Shown: positions 1 through 7,050 of the stretch, piece after piece
Position numbering within the stretch: position 1 is the first letter of the stretch
How the letters are laid out: each line of letters opens with the position of its first letter
Assembly: GCA_024641655.1 (NCBI GenBank)
Contig: JAHECR010000036.1
Location: 1-34,094, forward strand
Length of the DNA: 34,094 nucleotides
Direction: 5' to 3'
Origin: Acidimicrobiaceae bacterium
GTDB lineage: Bacteria; Actinomycetota; Acidimicrobiia; Acidimicrobiales; UBA8592
Notes under the pieces: generated by a model
What the model was told of the DNA's origin: nothing
Seen by the model: the letters and a program-made list of their open reading frames with translations, nothing else
Database searches by the model: none
Translations under genes and position numbers: made by a program

Positions 1-126
1 CAGGGCTTCGGCTACACGACGGTCGCGTTGGGAGCCGACACGCTCGTCGCCGCGCAGGTCAGTTTCGGTGACGGCTACTCGACCGCCCCGCGAGTCACTC
101 TCTGGTCGGCCTCGACCCGCGGCTGA
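1..126 (+). CDS. C-terminal fragment of an unknown protein
   Basis: The first 42 codons read open in frame 1 and end at TGA 124-126; the start lies outside the window. The visible tail is rich in small, aromatic and beta-prone residues (QGFGYTTVALGADTL, then a GDGYSTAPRVTLW segment), which would suit a beta-structured secreted or surface domain. That is only an impression. No family is recognised. Base composition matches the neighbouring genes. The stop is 93 bp from the convergent end of the flavoprotein gene, and that gap shows no clear terminator. Confidence 0.5.
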   Translation, partial: QGFGYTTVALGADTLVAAQVSFGDGYSTAPRVTLWSASTRG

Positions 127-219
127 CGAGCAAGACGGCCCAAGGGTGTCCCGCAAGGGTATGGACGAGTGGCCTCAATCAGTCAGGCTCCTGCCGGCGT
201 TCGTCGTCGCTTGACGATG

Positions 220-1632
220 TCAGGCCTCTGGGAGCTGCGGGAGCGGCTCGTTCGCGAGCTCCGCCAGCCGACGTAGCCCGCGGTCGGCGACGTCGGCAAG
301 ACGTGCCGACGCAGCCCGCACCGCCGGGACGTCGCGTTGCGGTGCTTCGACACGGGCTGGGTTCAGGGCGCAGGCGTTTGCCCACGCGGCGATGTCGGGC
401 TCAGCGCCGTAGGTGCGCGCCGCGACGGTTCCGCGTACCTGCATACGCGCCCAGTTGGCGGGATTGTCCGGGAGGGTGTTGGGCGGGCACAGCCGGTTGC
501 GCTCACGGTCGTCGTCGCGCGTTGCCTCCACGTAGCCCGCAAGAGCGGCGCAGAAGCACGGAAATCCGACGCGGATCGTCTGGAGGCGGATCTCGTCGGG
601 CCCCCAGACGGGAACGAGGGGCGGGTACTGCAGGCCCGAGGCGGCGCAGTGCACGATCAGGGAGCCAGGAGCCAGCGGCACCGAGCCCTGCTCGAGGACG
701 ATTGCCCGGCGGGTCACGTGCTCGATGTGGCCGAGGCGGACGACGTTGTCGACGGTGCGGAGCAGATCGAGCTCCCATTCGCCGAGGGTGGGTGTCTTGG
801 CCATCGTGGGAACGACATCGGGGTCGATGCGCAGCATCACTCCGGCTGCTTCGAGGCGGAGGAAGAGATCGTCGAGCGATTCGGCGTCGGCCGCTGCGGC
901 CATAGTGTCCGCGGACAGTCCGAGGGCCACGGCCGGGTCGGGTTGCACCACGGCTCGATTGAGCATCCAGGGGTCCCGGGGGCGCACCCAGATGATGCGA
1001 TCGGGCTCGACGCCGTTGGTCAACAACCACACGATCGCGTCGGTGGCGGTCTTGCCGGAGCCGACGATCACGAAGCGCCGCGGCGAAGCGTCCAGGTCGG
1101 CCAGCGCGTTGATGGCGACGACGGGGACGTCGTCGGCGACACCGAACGGTGGTGGTGTCGACGCGGGGATGGTCGGGGCGAGGTACGTGGCGTCCACGAT
1201 GCGGCGCCGCACCTTGACCTGCACCGTCTCGCCCGACAAGCGGGACGTGACGAGATGGGTGGCGCCGTCGCTGTGGTAGTCGCTTCCCCCGAGGAATCGG
1301 ACCCGACCTGTGGCCAGGAAGCGTCGACGGAGGACGTCGTCGTAGTAGGCCTGGATCTCCGGCTGGCGGGCCCGCTCCTGCAGCCCGACCTCCGGGCCGC
1401 GCTGTTGCACGGCCCCGTTGCCCAGCACCGTCGAGGCGACGCCGTAGAAGACCGATGCCTGATGGAGCTGGACGAAGGGATAGGCGTCCTGCCAATGTCC
1501 GCCCGCCACGTGGCGCCGGTCGACGAGGGTGACGTCGGTGTCGGCATGATCGATCAGGGCGTCGGTGAAGGCCATGCCCATGGCCCCCGCGCCCACGACC
1601 AGGTAGTCCGTCTCGAGCACTCGCGTGGCCAT
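220..1632 (-). CDS. FAD/NAD(P)-binding monooxygenase-like flavoprotein
   Basis: A 470-residue two-dinucleotide-domain flavoprotein. The N-terminus carries a Rossmann FAD motif (LVVGAGAMGMAF, residues about 11-22), followed by an acidic beta2 end and a GGHW segment. A second nucleotide site lies near residue 190 (FVIVGSGKTATDAIVWLL) and fits NADPH binding. This two-Rossmann arrangement is typical of flavin-containing and Baeyer-Villiger-like monooxygenases, and the protein is probably cytosolic. The classic FxGxxxHxxxW fingerprint was not seen, so the substrate and even monooxygenase activity are uncertain. The start is ATG 1630-1632 with GAGG about 9 nt upstream. The gene is divergent from the tetR/mycothiol-enzyme pair, which suggests regulation by that TetR and a shared role in handling a small organic molecule. 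An 18-bp perfect palindrome lies 20 bp upstream of its start. Confidence 0.8.
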   Translation of the reverse strand: MATRVLETDYLVVGAGAMGMAFTDALIDHADTDVTLVDRRHVAGGHWQDAYPFVQLHQASVFYGVASTVLGNGAVQQRGPEVGLQERARQPEIQAYYDDVLRRRFLATGRVRFLGGSDYHSDGATHLVTSRLSGETVQVKVRRRIVDATYLAPTIPASTPPPFGVADDVPVVAINALADLDASPRRFVIVGSGKTATDAIVWLLTNGVEPDRIIWVRPRDPWMLNRAVVQPDPAVALGLSADTMAAAADAESLDDLFLRLEAAGVMLRIDPDVVPTMAKTPTLGEWELDLLRTVDNVVRLGHIEHVTRRAIVLEQGSVPLAPGSLIVHCAASGLQYPPLVPVWGPDEIRLQTIRVGFPCFCAALAGYVEATRDDDRERNRLCPPNTLPDNPANWARMQVRGTVAARTYGAEPDIAAWANACALNPARVEAPQRDVPAVRAASARLADVADRGLRRLAELANEPLPQLPEA

Positions 1633-1651
1633 CGTGCTCGGCCTCCCGTCG

Positions 1652-1669
1652 TGTCGACGAGCGTCGACA
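1652..1669. promoter_or_regulatory. 18-bp palindrome upstream of the flavoprotein gene
   Basis: TGTCGACGAGCGTCGACA has perfect 8-bp arms around a 2-bp centre. It lies 20-37 bp upstream of the flavoprotein start on the minus strand. Size, symmetry and position suit a dimeric repressor such as the adjacent TetR, although its sequence differs from the repeats at the tetR promoter. It could instead form a short hairpin in the leader. Role inferred. Confidence 0.4.
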
Positions 1670-1818
1670 GGCAGAGCTTAGGAGGATGCCACCGCCGGCG
1701 CTTGGGTGAGCACGACGCCGACCACAGGACGGCCGGAGATCGTGGCGATCGGGAGCGGCACCGTCGTCGCCCACGCGTAGGGGGGCCGTGCCCACCCGGC
1801 GGCGTTCGCGGCTTCCCC

Positions 1819-1847
1819 TTGACATCGGCCGGGCCATTCCGTAATAT
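1819..1847 (+). promoter_or_regulatory. Consensus sigma-70 promoter of tetR
   Basis: TTGACA (1819-1824), a 17-bp spacer, then TAATAT (1842-1847) gives a near-perfect housekeeping promoter, the best match in the window. The predicted transcription start is about 1853-1855. The rest of the 1633-1947 intergenic region holds a palindrome near the flavoprotein start and an AT-rich repeat block downstream of this promoter. Confidence 0.75.
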
Positions 1848-1848
1848 C

Positions 1849-1905
1849 CGAACAATGTTCGAGAAAGCGAACAATATAAGTTTAACCGAATATCATTCTG
1901 TAAAG
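1849..1905 (+). repeat. Three degenerate 19-bp tandem repeats over the tetR transcription start
   Basis: CGAACAAT at 1849, CGAACAAT at 1868 and CGAATATC at 1887 recur with an exact 19-bp period. The first unit also holds a perfect inverted repeat, CGAACA-A-TGTTCG (1849-1861). The block is strongly AT-rich in an otherwise GC-rich region and begins directly after the -10 box. It is likely a multi-site operator for TetR autoregulation (inference). Confidence 0.55.
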
Positions 1906-1947
1906 AGAACACTATTAGGTAAGACGAGTGGCGGAAGGAAGTTTCCG

Positions 1948-2595
1948 ATGGTGAACAGCCGGTCCAAGGCAGCGGAGCCTCCCAAGCCCCTCGACCGGCG
2001 TACGGTCCGTCGCCAGGAGACCCGAGCGGAGATCATTGCTGCCGCGTGGGATCTGGTGAGAGCCAATGGACTGGCTGGTTTGGCCCTGCGTGACCTGGGG
2101 GCCCGGGTTGGAATGAAGGCGCAGTCGCTCTATTCGTACTTCGGGTCCAAGCACGACATCTATGACGCCATGTTCCAGGAGGGCTACCTGGAGTTCGAGG
2201 CGTCCTTCGAAGGACCGGCGGGCGTCGCCGGCACCGAGCCGAGCGAACAGCTGCGCGCGATGGCGCACCGCTTCTTCGCATTCTGCACCTCGGATCCGGT
2301 GCGTTACCAGCTGTTGTTCCAGCGAACCATCCCCGAGTTCGTTCCCTCCGAGGAGAGCTTCGCTGTTGCGGTCAGGGTCTACGAGTCCATGGGTGCATGG
2401 TTCACCGATCTCGGCATCGCCGATGCGGCGTCGCTCGACCTGTGGACGGCGATGCTCACCGGCCTCACCGACCAGCAGATCTCCAACGATCCCGGTGGCA
2501 ACCGTTGGGAACGCCTCATCGATCGCGCGGTCGAGATGACGCTTCGCGAGATCGCCCCAGAGCTCTGTCACACCGTCAAAGGACAACAGCCATGA
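1948..2595 (+). CDS. TetR/AcrR-family transcriptional regulator
   Basis: A 215-residue TetR-type repressor. The N-terminal helix-turn-helix follows the family pattern: RQETRAEIIAAAWDLVR, then GLAGLALRDLGARVGMK and SLYSYFGSKHDIYDAMF (residues about 20-75). A helical ligand-binding domain follows and resembles the TetR_C/WHG type (FFAFCTSDPVRYQLLFQRT). The start chosen is ATG 1948 with GGAAGGA about 8 nt upstream. An in-frame ATG at 1855 sits 7 nt after the TAATAT box and would add 31 residues as a leaderless start; that extension uses rare AT-rich codons. The stop overlaps the start of the next gene (ATGA), so the two are translationally coupled. The protein probably represses itself and perhaps the divergent flavoprotein gene; the ligand is unknown. 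Confidence 0.85.
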   Translation: MVNSRSKAAEPPKPLDRRTVRRQETRAEIIAAAWDLVRANGLAGLALRDLGARVGMKAQSLYSYFGSKHDIYDAMFQEGYLEFEASFEGPAGVAGTEPSEQLRAMAHRFFAFCTSDPVRYQLLFQRTIPEFVPSEESFAVAVRVYESMGAWFTDLGIADAASLDLWTAMLTGLTDQQISNDPGGNRWERLIDRAVEMTLREIAPELCHTVKGQQP

Positions 2596-3353
2596 ACAGC
2601 ACCGTCATCGATGTCACCACGCTCGAACCGCTCACCCACGAGGAGGCCATGAGGCTTCAGGCCGCTGAGCTCGATCGAACGCTCGTCTTGCTCCGTTCGC
2701 TGAGCGAGAGCGAGTGGGCAGCACAAACGGCCTGTCCCGACTGGGATGTCCGTCACCTGTACCTCCACGTGCTCGGCGCGTGTGAGGCGGGCGCCTCGAT
2801 GAGAGAGAACGCCCACCAGATGATCGCCGGAAGGAAACATCGCAAGACCCACGGCGGACCGCTCGAGGCGGCGCTGTCCAACGTCCAAGTGCGAGAGCGC
2901 GCCGACCTGTCACCCTCGCAGCTGATCGACCGCATGAGCGAGATCGCTCCACGGACGGTGCGCTGGCGAGCAAAGACGCCGCGCGTGATGCGTCGCCTGA
3001 AGATCGAGATCGACGGCCCGGTCGTCGAGAGGTGGAGGCTCGGATATCTCATCGACACCATCTACTTGCGCGACCTCTGGATGCACCGCGTCGACACCAC
3101 CCAGGTCACGGACCATGAGCTCGAGCTCACGGCCGACCACGACGGCCGCATCCTTGCCGATGTCGTCGCGGAGTGGGCCCGCCGCCATGGCCAGCCGTTC
3201 GACCTCACGCTCACGGGGCCGGCCGGTGGCCGGTACACGGTGCCAGGCTCTGGCGCCGCCGAGTCGATCGAGCTCGACGCCGTCGAGTTCAGCCGGATGC
3301 TCGGTGGCCGCGTCGCGGCCAGCGGCCTGATGGCCACCGTCGTGCCCTTCTGA
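2592..3353 (+). CDS. Maleylpyruvate isomerase-family mycothiol-dependent enzyme (DinB-like)
   Basis: A 253-residue protein of the actinobacterial DinB/MDMPI superfamily. The family pattern of an N-terminal helical bundle with a W..CPDWxVRxLxxHV signature is present near residues 35-60 (ACPDWDVRHLYLHVLGACE); the histidine is a likely metal ligand. A second histidine-bearing segment (LRDLWMHRVD, about residues 155-165) could complete the three-His metal site. A C-terminal SCP2-like region follows. Members bind divalent metal and use mycothiol for isomerisation or thiol transfer; the actual substrate is unknown. The ATG overlaps the tetR stop by ATGA, so it is co-translated with its probable regulator. 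Pairing with a divergent flavoprotein suggests a small catabolic or detoxification unit (inference). Confidence 0.75.
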   Translation: MNSTVIDVTTLEPLTHEEAMRLQAAELDRTLVLLRSLSESEWAAQTACPDWDVRHLYLHVLGACEAGASMRENAHQMIAGRKHRKTHGGPLEAALSNVQVRERADLSPSQLIDRMSEIAPRTVRWRAKTPRVMRRLKIEIDGPVVERWRLGYLIDTIYLRDLWMHRVDTTQVTDHELELTADHDGRILADVVAEWARRHGQPFDLTLTGPAGGRYTVPGSGAAESIELDAVEFSRMLGGRVAASGLMATVVPF

Positions 3354-3381
3354 CAAGGACAGAGGAAAGGCCGACCGACGC

Positions 3382-3672
3382 TCAGTCGGACCGGACCAGG
3401 TCGAGGTTCCGGAACTCCGGAGGTTCGTCGGCGAGCGCTGCGATGCCTTCGGCGATCCGGTTCGTGGCGGGCAGCGCGTTGTTGGCCATCGCCGCCTCGT
3501 ACGACGGGAACTCCACGATGATCAGATACGTGCCCGGGTTGTCGCGGTCGCGACAGATCCGCTCCGACACGACCGTGCGCGTTCCCTCGGTGTCGGCGCG
3601 CCACTGCTCGTGGAGCGTGTCGAGCTCCTCGAAACGCGACGTCTTCAACTCGATGATCTGCACGAACCCCAT
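3382..3672 (-). CDS. Small dimeric alpha/beta-barrel (ABM-like) protein
   Basis: A 96-residue cytosolic protein beginning MGFVQIIELKTSRFEEL. The beta-alpha-beta pattern, with YLIIVEFPSYEAAMANN in the centre, resembles the ferredoxin-like fold of antibiotic-biosynthesis-monooxygenase and other dimeric alpha/beta-barrel proteins. No catalytic residues can be named, so no reaction is proposed. The start at 3672 is chosen because AGGAGG lies 6 nt upstream; a longer in-frame start at 3738 has no such signal and would add a poorly conserved-looking tail. The gene converges on the mycothiol-enzyme gene with a 28-bp gap. Confidence 0.7.
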   Translation of the reverse strand: MGFVQIIELKTSRFEELDTLHEQWRADTEGTRTVVSERICRDRDNPGTYLIIVEFPSYEAAMANNALPATNRIAEGIAALADEPPEFRNLDLVRSD

Positions 3673-3937
3673 GACCGGCCTCCTCGGCTGACAAACGACG
3701 ATCGAACCGATCATCGCGCCCTTGCGCAGCCGAGTCACCCCTGAACTTTGGGGTCACCCTGCATCGGAGAGTCCCACGTCCGGTGGTGCGGACCTGGCGT
3801 GCCTGATCTGCTGGCGGTCGAGCGTTGATTCGAGCACCTGTTGGCGCTCGGTAACCGTGTGCCCTCGACGGCAGGGCCGCGATCGAACCGACAGCGGCCG
3901 CCCTGGGTGTCGACGTCTGGGTGCACCACCGCAGCAG

Positions 3938-4011
3938 TCGGGTAGGCGGGATTTGAACCCACGACCTCCTCGTCCCGAACGAGGCGCGCTACCAACCTGC
4001 GCCACTACCCG
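3938..4011 (-). tRNA. tRNA-Pro (CGG)
   Basis: The minus strand gives a full cloverleaf. The acceptor stem is CGGGTAG paired with CTACCCG. A D arm follows, then an anticodon stem CCTCG/CGAGG with loop TTCGGGA, so the anticodon is CGG at 3977-3975. The T arm holds GGGTTCAAATCCC. The C1:G72 pair and an A discriminator at 3938 are typical of bacterial tRNA-Pro. CCA is not encoded. The 265 bp between 3673 and 3937 downstream of it hold only a weak 5-bp hairpin near 3736-3755 and no duplicated tRNA end, so there is no sign of integration here. Confidence 0.95.
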
Positions 4012-4086
4012 TGTTGGTTCCCAGAGCGTACCGGTTCGACCACCGAAGTGGCCAAGGGCAACCTTGCCCGCCCTGGGGTCGTCTGA

Positions 4087-4464
4087 TCAGTGCACCGGGT
4101 CGGCCAGCAGTGCCGTTGCCGCGCGGCGGAGTCGGAACGCGTCGATCGGCTTCACCAGCTCGTCGTCGGCTTTGGCCTCACCGGCGAGCCAACGATCGGC
4201 CTCGCGGTCGAGCAACAGCAGGATGCGGGTCTCGGGGATCCGCTGCATCTGCGCCTCGAGGCGCAGATCGAGGCTCGTGGCGATGCCGCCCATGTTGCCG
4301 ATCTGCAGATCGACGATCACCAGCTCCGGAGCGAGCTCGGCAACCACGGCACGCACATCGGCTCCCTTGCGGACACGGCTGACGGTCGTACCGGCACCGG
4401 CGAGGGCTGCGAAGACCTCTTCGGCGATGGCGTCGGAATCGGTTGCCAGGAGTATGTGGGCCAC
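4087..4464 (-). CDS. Output-less response-regulator receiver domain
   Basis: A 125-residue stand-alone CheY-like receiver. Beta1 (AHILLATDSD) gives acidic residues D9 and D11, beta3 (ELVIVDLQIGNMGGI) gives the probable phosphoacceptor D52, and ELVKPID gives the conserved K105. The usual Thr/Ser at the end of beta4 is replaced (ILLLLDRE), so phosphorylation switching may be altered. There is no DNA-binding or enzymatic output domain, so it must act through a partner. GTG 4464 is chosen as start because a TATGCT box lies 7 nt upstream and the fold begins right there; ATG 4476 would add four residues and overlap that box. It is divergent from a STAS anti-anti-sigma gene, which suggests a shared partner-switching pathway (inference). 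Confidence 0.75.
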   Translation of the reverse strand: MAHILLATDSDAIAEEVFAALAGAGTTVSRVRKGADVRAVVAELAPELVIVDLQIGNMGGIATSLDLRLEAQMQRIPETRILLLLDREADRWLAGEAKADDELVKPIDAFRLRRAATALLADPVH

Positions 4465-4471
4465 GGCGGGC

Positions 4472-4477
4472 AGCATA
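4472..4477 (-). promoter_or_regulatory. -10 box of the receiver gene, leaderless start
   Basis: On the minus strand TATGCT is followed by 7 nt and then GTG 4464. This places the transcription start on or next to the start codon. No Shine-Dalgarno sequence is present. Confidence 0.5.
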
Positions 4478-4561
4478 GCTGCGGCCGATCGCGGGGGACG
4501 AGACGTCGAGTCCGATGCTGGCCTCCGGGCCCGCCCGACCGGCGATCGGTGGCCGGGCCGC

Positions 4562-4567
4562 TATGAT
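4562..4567 (+). promoter_or_regulatory. -10 box of the STAS gene
   Basis: TATGAT is a near-consensus -10 about 35 nt upstream of the STAS ATG. It predicts a leader of about 28 nt containing GGAGGT at 4589-4594. No convincing -35 hexamer was seen. Confidence 0.5.
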
Positions 4568-4601
4568 CCGGCGCGAAGAAGAACGGACGGAGGTCCCGGA
4601 G

Positions 4602-4955
4602 ATGCTCGAGATCCACGTTGAACGGAACGACGGTCATACGGTCTGCAGGCCCTCGGGCGAGCTCGACGCGTACACCGTCGGTCAGTTCCGCGACACGCTC
4701 GGGAGTCTGGCGGAGGAGCCCCGCCTCCTCATCGACCTCAGCGATGTGCCATTCATGGATTCGGCCGGTCTCGGTGCGCTGATCGGTGGCATCCGCCGGG
4801 CCCGCGAGAACCATGCCGAGGTCGTCGTCGCGTGCAGCCGCCCCACGCTGACGCGCCTGTTGCACACCACAGGTTTCGATCGCATCGTGCCGGTCACCGA
4901 GACCATCGACGATGCCATCAAGGAATTCGGCAAGACCCCTGACGAAGCGGAATGA
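4602..4955 (+). CDS. STAS-domain anti-sigma factor antagonist
   Basis: A 117-residue single STAS domain of the SpoIIAA/RsbV type. The diagnostic segment VPFMDSAGLGALIGG (about residues 49-63) holds S54, the serine that kinase anti-sigma factors phosphorylate in this family. Unphosphorylated family members bind the anti-sigma factor and release a sigma factor. The N-terminal strand (MLEIHVERNDGHTV) starts the fold immediately. ATG 4602 is supported by GGAGGT 7 nt upstream; a longer start at 4515 is not. No partner kinase or phosphatase gene is visible nearby, although an output-less receiver lies divergently upstream and a sigma-70 family factor is encoded at 28325. Confidence 0.88.
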   Translation: MLEIHVERNDGHTVCRPSGELDAYTVGQFRDTLGSLAEEPRLLIDLSDVPFMDSAGLGALIGGIRRARENHAEVVVACSRPTLTRLLHTTGFDRIVPVTETIDDAIKEFGKTPDEAE

Positions 4956-4982
4956 CGTCGGCGCTCCGCTCGGAGCGGCCGC

Positions 4983-6059
4983 TCAGCCCAGACGTGCCGC
5001 GATCTCGCTGATCGTGGCCAGGTCGGCGACGTCGTGATCGAGCTGCTCGACGCGGGCGATGGCAGCCGAAGCGCACACACGGAGCAGCGGCGTCAGCTCG
5101 GCGTCCTCCGCGTCGGCCAGCAGGCAGGACGCGAGCAGCGTGTCGAGCTGCTGGCGCAACGCACCGGACGCGCTGCCAGCGGCCCGAGCGATCGTGGTGG
5201 CGTCGGCGTCGGTGAAGCGGGGCTCTAGCCGGTTGACGACCAGGCCCCGTACCCCTATCGACGCCGTGGCGAGCGTTTCGACGAGGTAGGTGCTCTCCTC
5301 CACGGCCTCGGCGGTGGGTGAGGCCACCACGACGAACGCCGTGGAGCGATCCGCCAGCAGTGCGTCGACGGCACTCGCCCGGTTCCGGAAGCCTTCCTCC
5401 ATCCCGGCGAAGGCTTCGATGAAGGCAAGGGTGTCGTCGACGACCTCGGGGCTGAGCACCTTGGCGATGCGCCGCAGGAACACCAGGAGCGGAGCGGTGA
5501 GGAGCCGGCGCGTCTCGGTTCGGGGTACGGCGAGGCGGAATACCCGCCCATCGACGAACCGGCGCAACAGGTCCGGGGCCTCCAGGAAGTCGAGGGCGTT
5601 GCGCGACGGTGGGGTGTCGACGACGATGAGGTCGAAGCGTCCGTCGTGGTGCAGTTCGTAGAGCTTCTCCATCGCCATGAACTCGCGCGTGCCGGAAAGG
5701 CTCGTCGACAGGTTCCGGTAGTAGCGATTCTGCAGAATGCGTTCTGCCTGCGCGGGGTCCGCAGCGTGACCGACGATGAGCGCGTCGAAGGTGGCCTTGG
5801 TGTCGAGCATCGAGGCCCAGAGCTCCCCCGGGCCGGGACCGTCGATACGGACGCAGTCGTCGGCGAGGCGGTCGAGACCGAGGGCATCGGACAAGCGCCT
5901 GGCCGGATCGATGGTGACGACGGCAACCCGGCGTCCGCGGTGCACGGCGCGCACAGCGAGCGCTGCGGCCGTCGTCGTCTTGCCGACGCCGCCGGTGCCG
6001 CAGCACACGACGACCGAAGCGGCGTCGAGCATCTCGTCCAGTCCGCTCCCGGCGCTCAC
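4983..6059 (-). CDS. ArsA/Get3-like ATPase, second subunit (BagB type)
   Basis: A 358-residue SIMIBI-class ATPase. The P-loop is CCGTGGVGKTTTAAAL (residues about 19-34). The deviant Walker A of ArsA/Get3 normally has a signature Lys after the first Gly (GKGGVGK), but here it is Thr22. A DPARR switch segment (VVTIDPARRLSDAL) and a DTPPSRNALDFL switch II follow. The start is GTG 6059, overlapping the stop of the upstream gene as GTGA, so the two are made together, probably as a heterodimer. Mycobacteria carry the same tandem pair (Rv3679/Rv3680, BagA/BagB, Get3 homologues) next to a whiB gene, as here. The cargo is unknown; arsenite transport is unlikely because no ArsA-type cysteine motif or arsB is present. 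Confidence 0.85.
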   Translation of the reverse strand: MSAGSGLDEMLDAASVVVCCGTGGVGKTTTAAALAVRAVHRGRRVAVVTIDPARRLSDALGLDRLADDCVRIDGPGPGELWASMLDTKATFDALIVGHAADPAQAERILQNRYYRNLSTSLSGTREFMAMEKLYELHHDGRFDLIVVDTPPSRNALDFLEAPDLLRRFVDGRVFRLAVPRTETRRLLTAPLLVFLRRIAKVLSPEVVDDTLAFIEAFAGMEEGFRNRASAVDALLADRSTAFVVVASPTAEAVEESTYLVETLATASIGVRGLVVNRLEPRFTDADATTIARAAGSASGALRQQLDTLLASCLLADAEDAELTPLLRVCASAAIARVEQLDHDVADLATISEIAARLG

Positions 6060-7009
6060 GGCGAACCCAGAGAGGGCATGGCCTCTATCTCGTCGATCAA
6101 CAGGTCGGCGAGCGTGGAGACCTGGTCGCGACCCAGCCTCGTCACCGGGACTCGCGGGAGCTGCAGTTGGTGCAGGGGCAGCTCCTCGGCCAGGTAGGTC
6201 ACCCGTCGTTGCTGCGCGGCGCAGCGGTTCCGGTGATGGGCCGCGGCGTCGGCGGCGGCGTCGGCGATGGCTGGGTCGACGACGCCGTCACCGTGGCGGC
6301 CTCCGGGCACGTCGCAGGCGTCGAGCAGCCCGTTGACCACCGCCGGACCCAGGGCGAGGCCCAGCTCGTCCTCCAGTGCGAACGCGGTCTCTATGAGCTC
6401 GTTGACCGGAGTCTCCTCGGCCAGGGTCACGAGCACGACCTGGACGCGAGCGGGATCGCCGAGGAGTTCGACCACCTCGTCGGCCTGTCGGCGGATGGGA
6501 CCGGTGTCGATGGCCGCCTGCAGTCCACGCGCGGAGCGCAGGAACGACAAGGCGTGACCCGAGGCGGGGGCATCGACGATGATGAGGTCGGCGGGATCGC
6601 TCACGGTGAGCTGTTTGATCTTCCCCAGCACGAGCAGGTCTCGCAGCCCGGGCGTGGAACCCGCCAACGTGTCGAGGACCTGCATGCGCGACAACGTGCG
6701 GCTGAAGGCGCGCAGGCCATGGCCTTCCAGGTACTCGGCGAGTGCGGCCTGGGGACTGAGCGTTCGCCCGCTGAGCCGCCCGCGGTCGGCGCCGGCGGCA
6801 GCCAGCTCGGTGTCGGCGTAGCTGAGTTCGTCGCCACCGAAGATCGACGGGAGCCCACGTTTGCCCTCGATCTCGACCAGGAGCGTGTCGAGCCCGAGTC
6901 CGGCCGCAGCGGTTCCGAGCGCGGCGGCGACCGTGGTTTTGCCCACGCCTCCCTTCCCGGCAACGATGATGGTGCGCGTTGCAGTGAAGAACTGCCGTGG
7001 ATCCATCAT
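6056..7009 (-). CDS. ArsA/Get3-like ATPase, first subunit (BagA type)
   Basis: A 317-residue partner of the following ATPase. It has the complete deviant Walker A GKGGVGKTT (residues 18-26, signature Lys19) and a switch II-like LIIVDAPASGHALSFLRS. Family members couple ATP hydrolysis to dimer opening and closing, and move hydrophobic clients or anions. In mycobacteria the pair is known as the Get3-like BagA/BagB, whose role is not fully settled. The likely start is ATG 7009 or the adjacent ATG 7006, with GGGGG just upstream. The 3' end overlaps the next gene by GTGA. Its 5' end faces the divergent nfeD-like gene with almost no intergenic space, so the two promoters must overlap coding DNA. 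Confidence 0.85.
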   Translation of the reverse strand: MMDPRQFFTATRTIIVAGKGGVGKTTVAAALGTAAAGLGLDTLLVEIEGKRGLPSIFGGDELSYADTELAAAGADRGRLSGRTLSPQAALAEYLEGHGLRAFSRTLSRMQVLDTLAGSTPGLRDLLVLGKIKQLTVSDPADLIIVDAPASGHALSFLRSARGLQAAIDTGPIRRQADEVVELLGDPARVQVVLVTLAEETPVNELIETAFALEDELGLALGPAVVNGLLDACDVPGGRHGDGVVDPAIADAAADAAAHHRNRCAAQQRRVTYLAEELPLHQLQLPRVPVTRLGRDQVSTLADLLIDEIEAMPSLGSP

Positions 7010-7050
7010 CCCCCGACCGATGGCCGGTGCGTGCCGTTCGGAGACATCTC

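Noticed and set aside
337..1947. A long plus-strand open frame running into tetR.
   Set aside because: It is antisense to the flavoprotein gene with no family-like sequence. Only the part from about 1948 (or 1855) is tetR.
3736..3755. ACCCC-TGAACTTT-GGGGT hairpin downstream of tRNA-Pro as its terminator.
   Set aside because: A five-base stem with a long loop and no T-tract, about 185 bp past the tRNA, is too weak to call.
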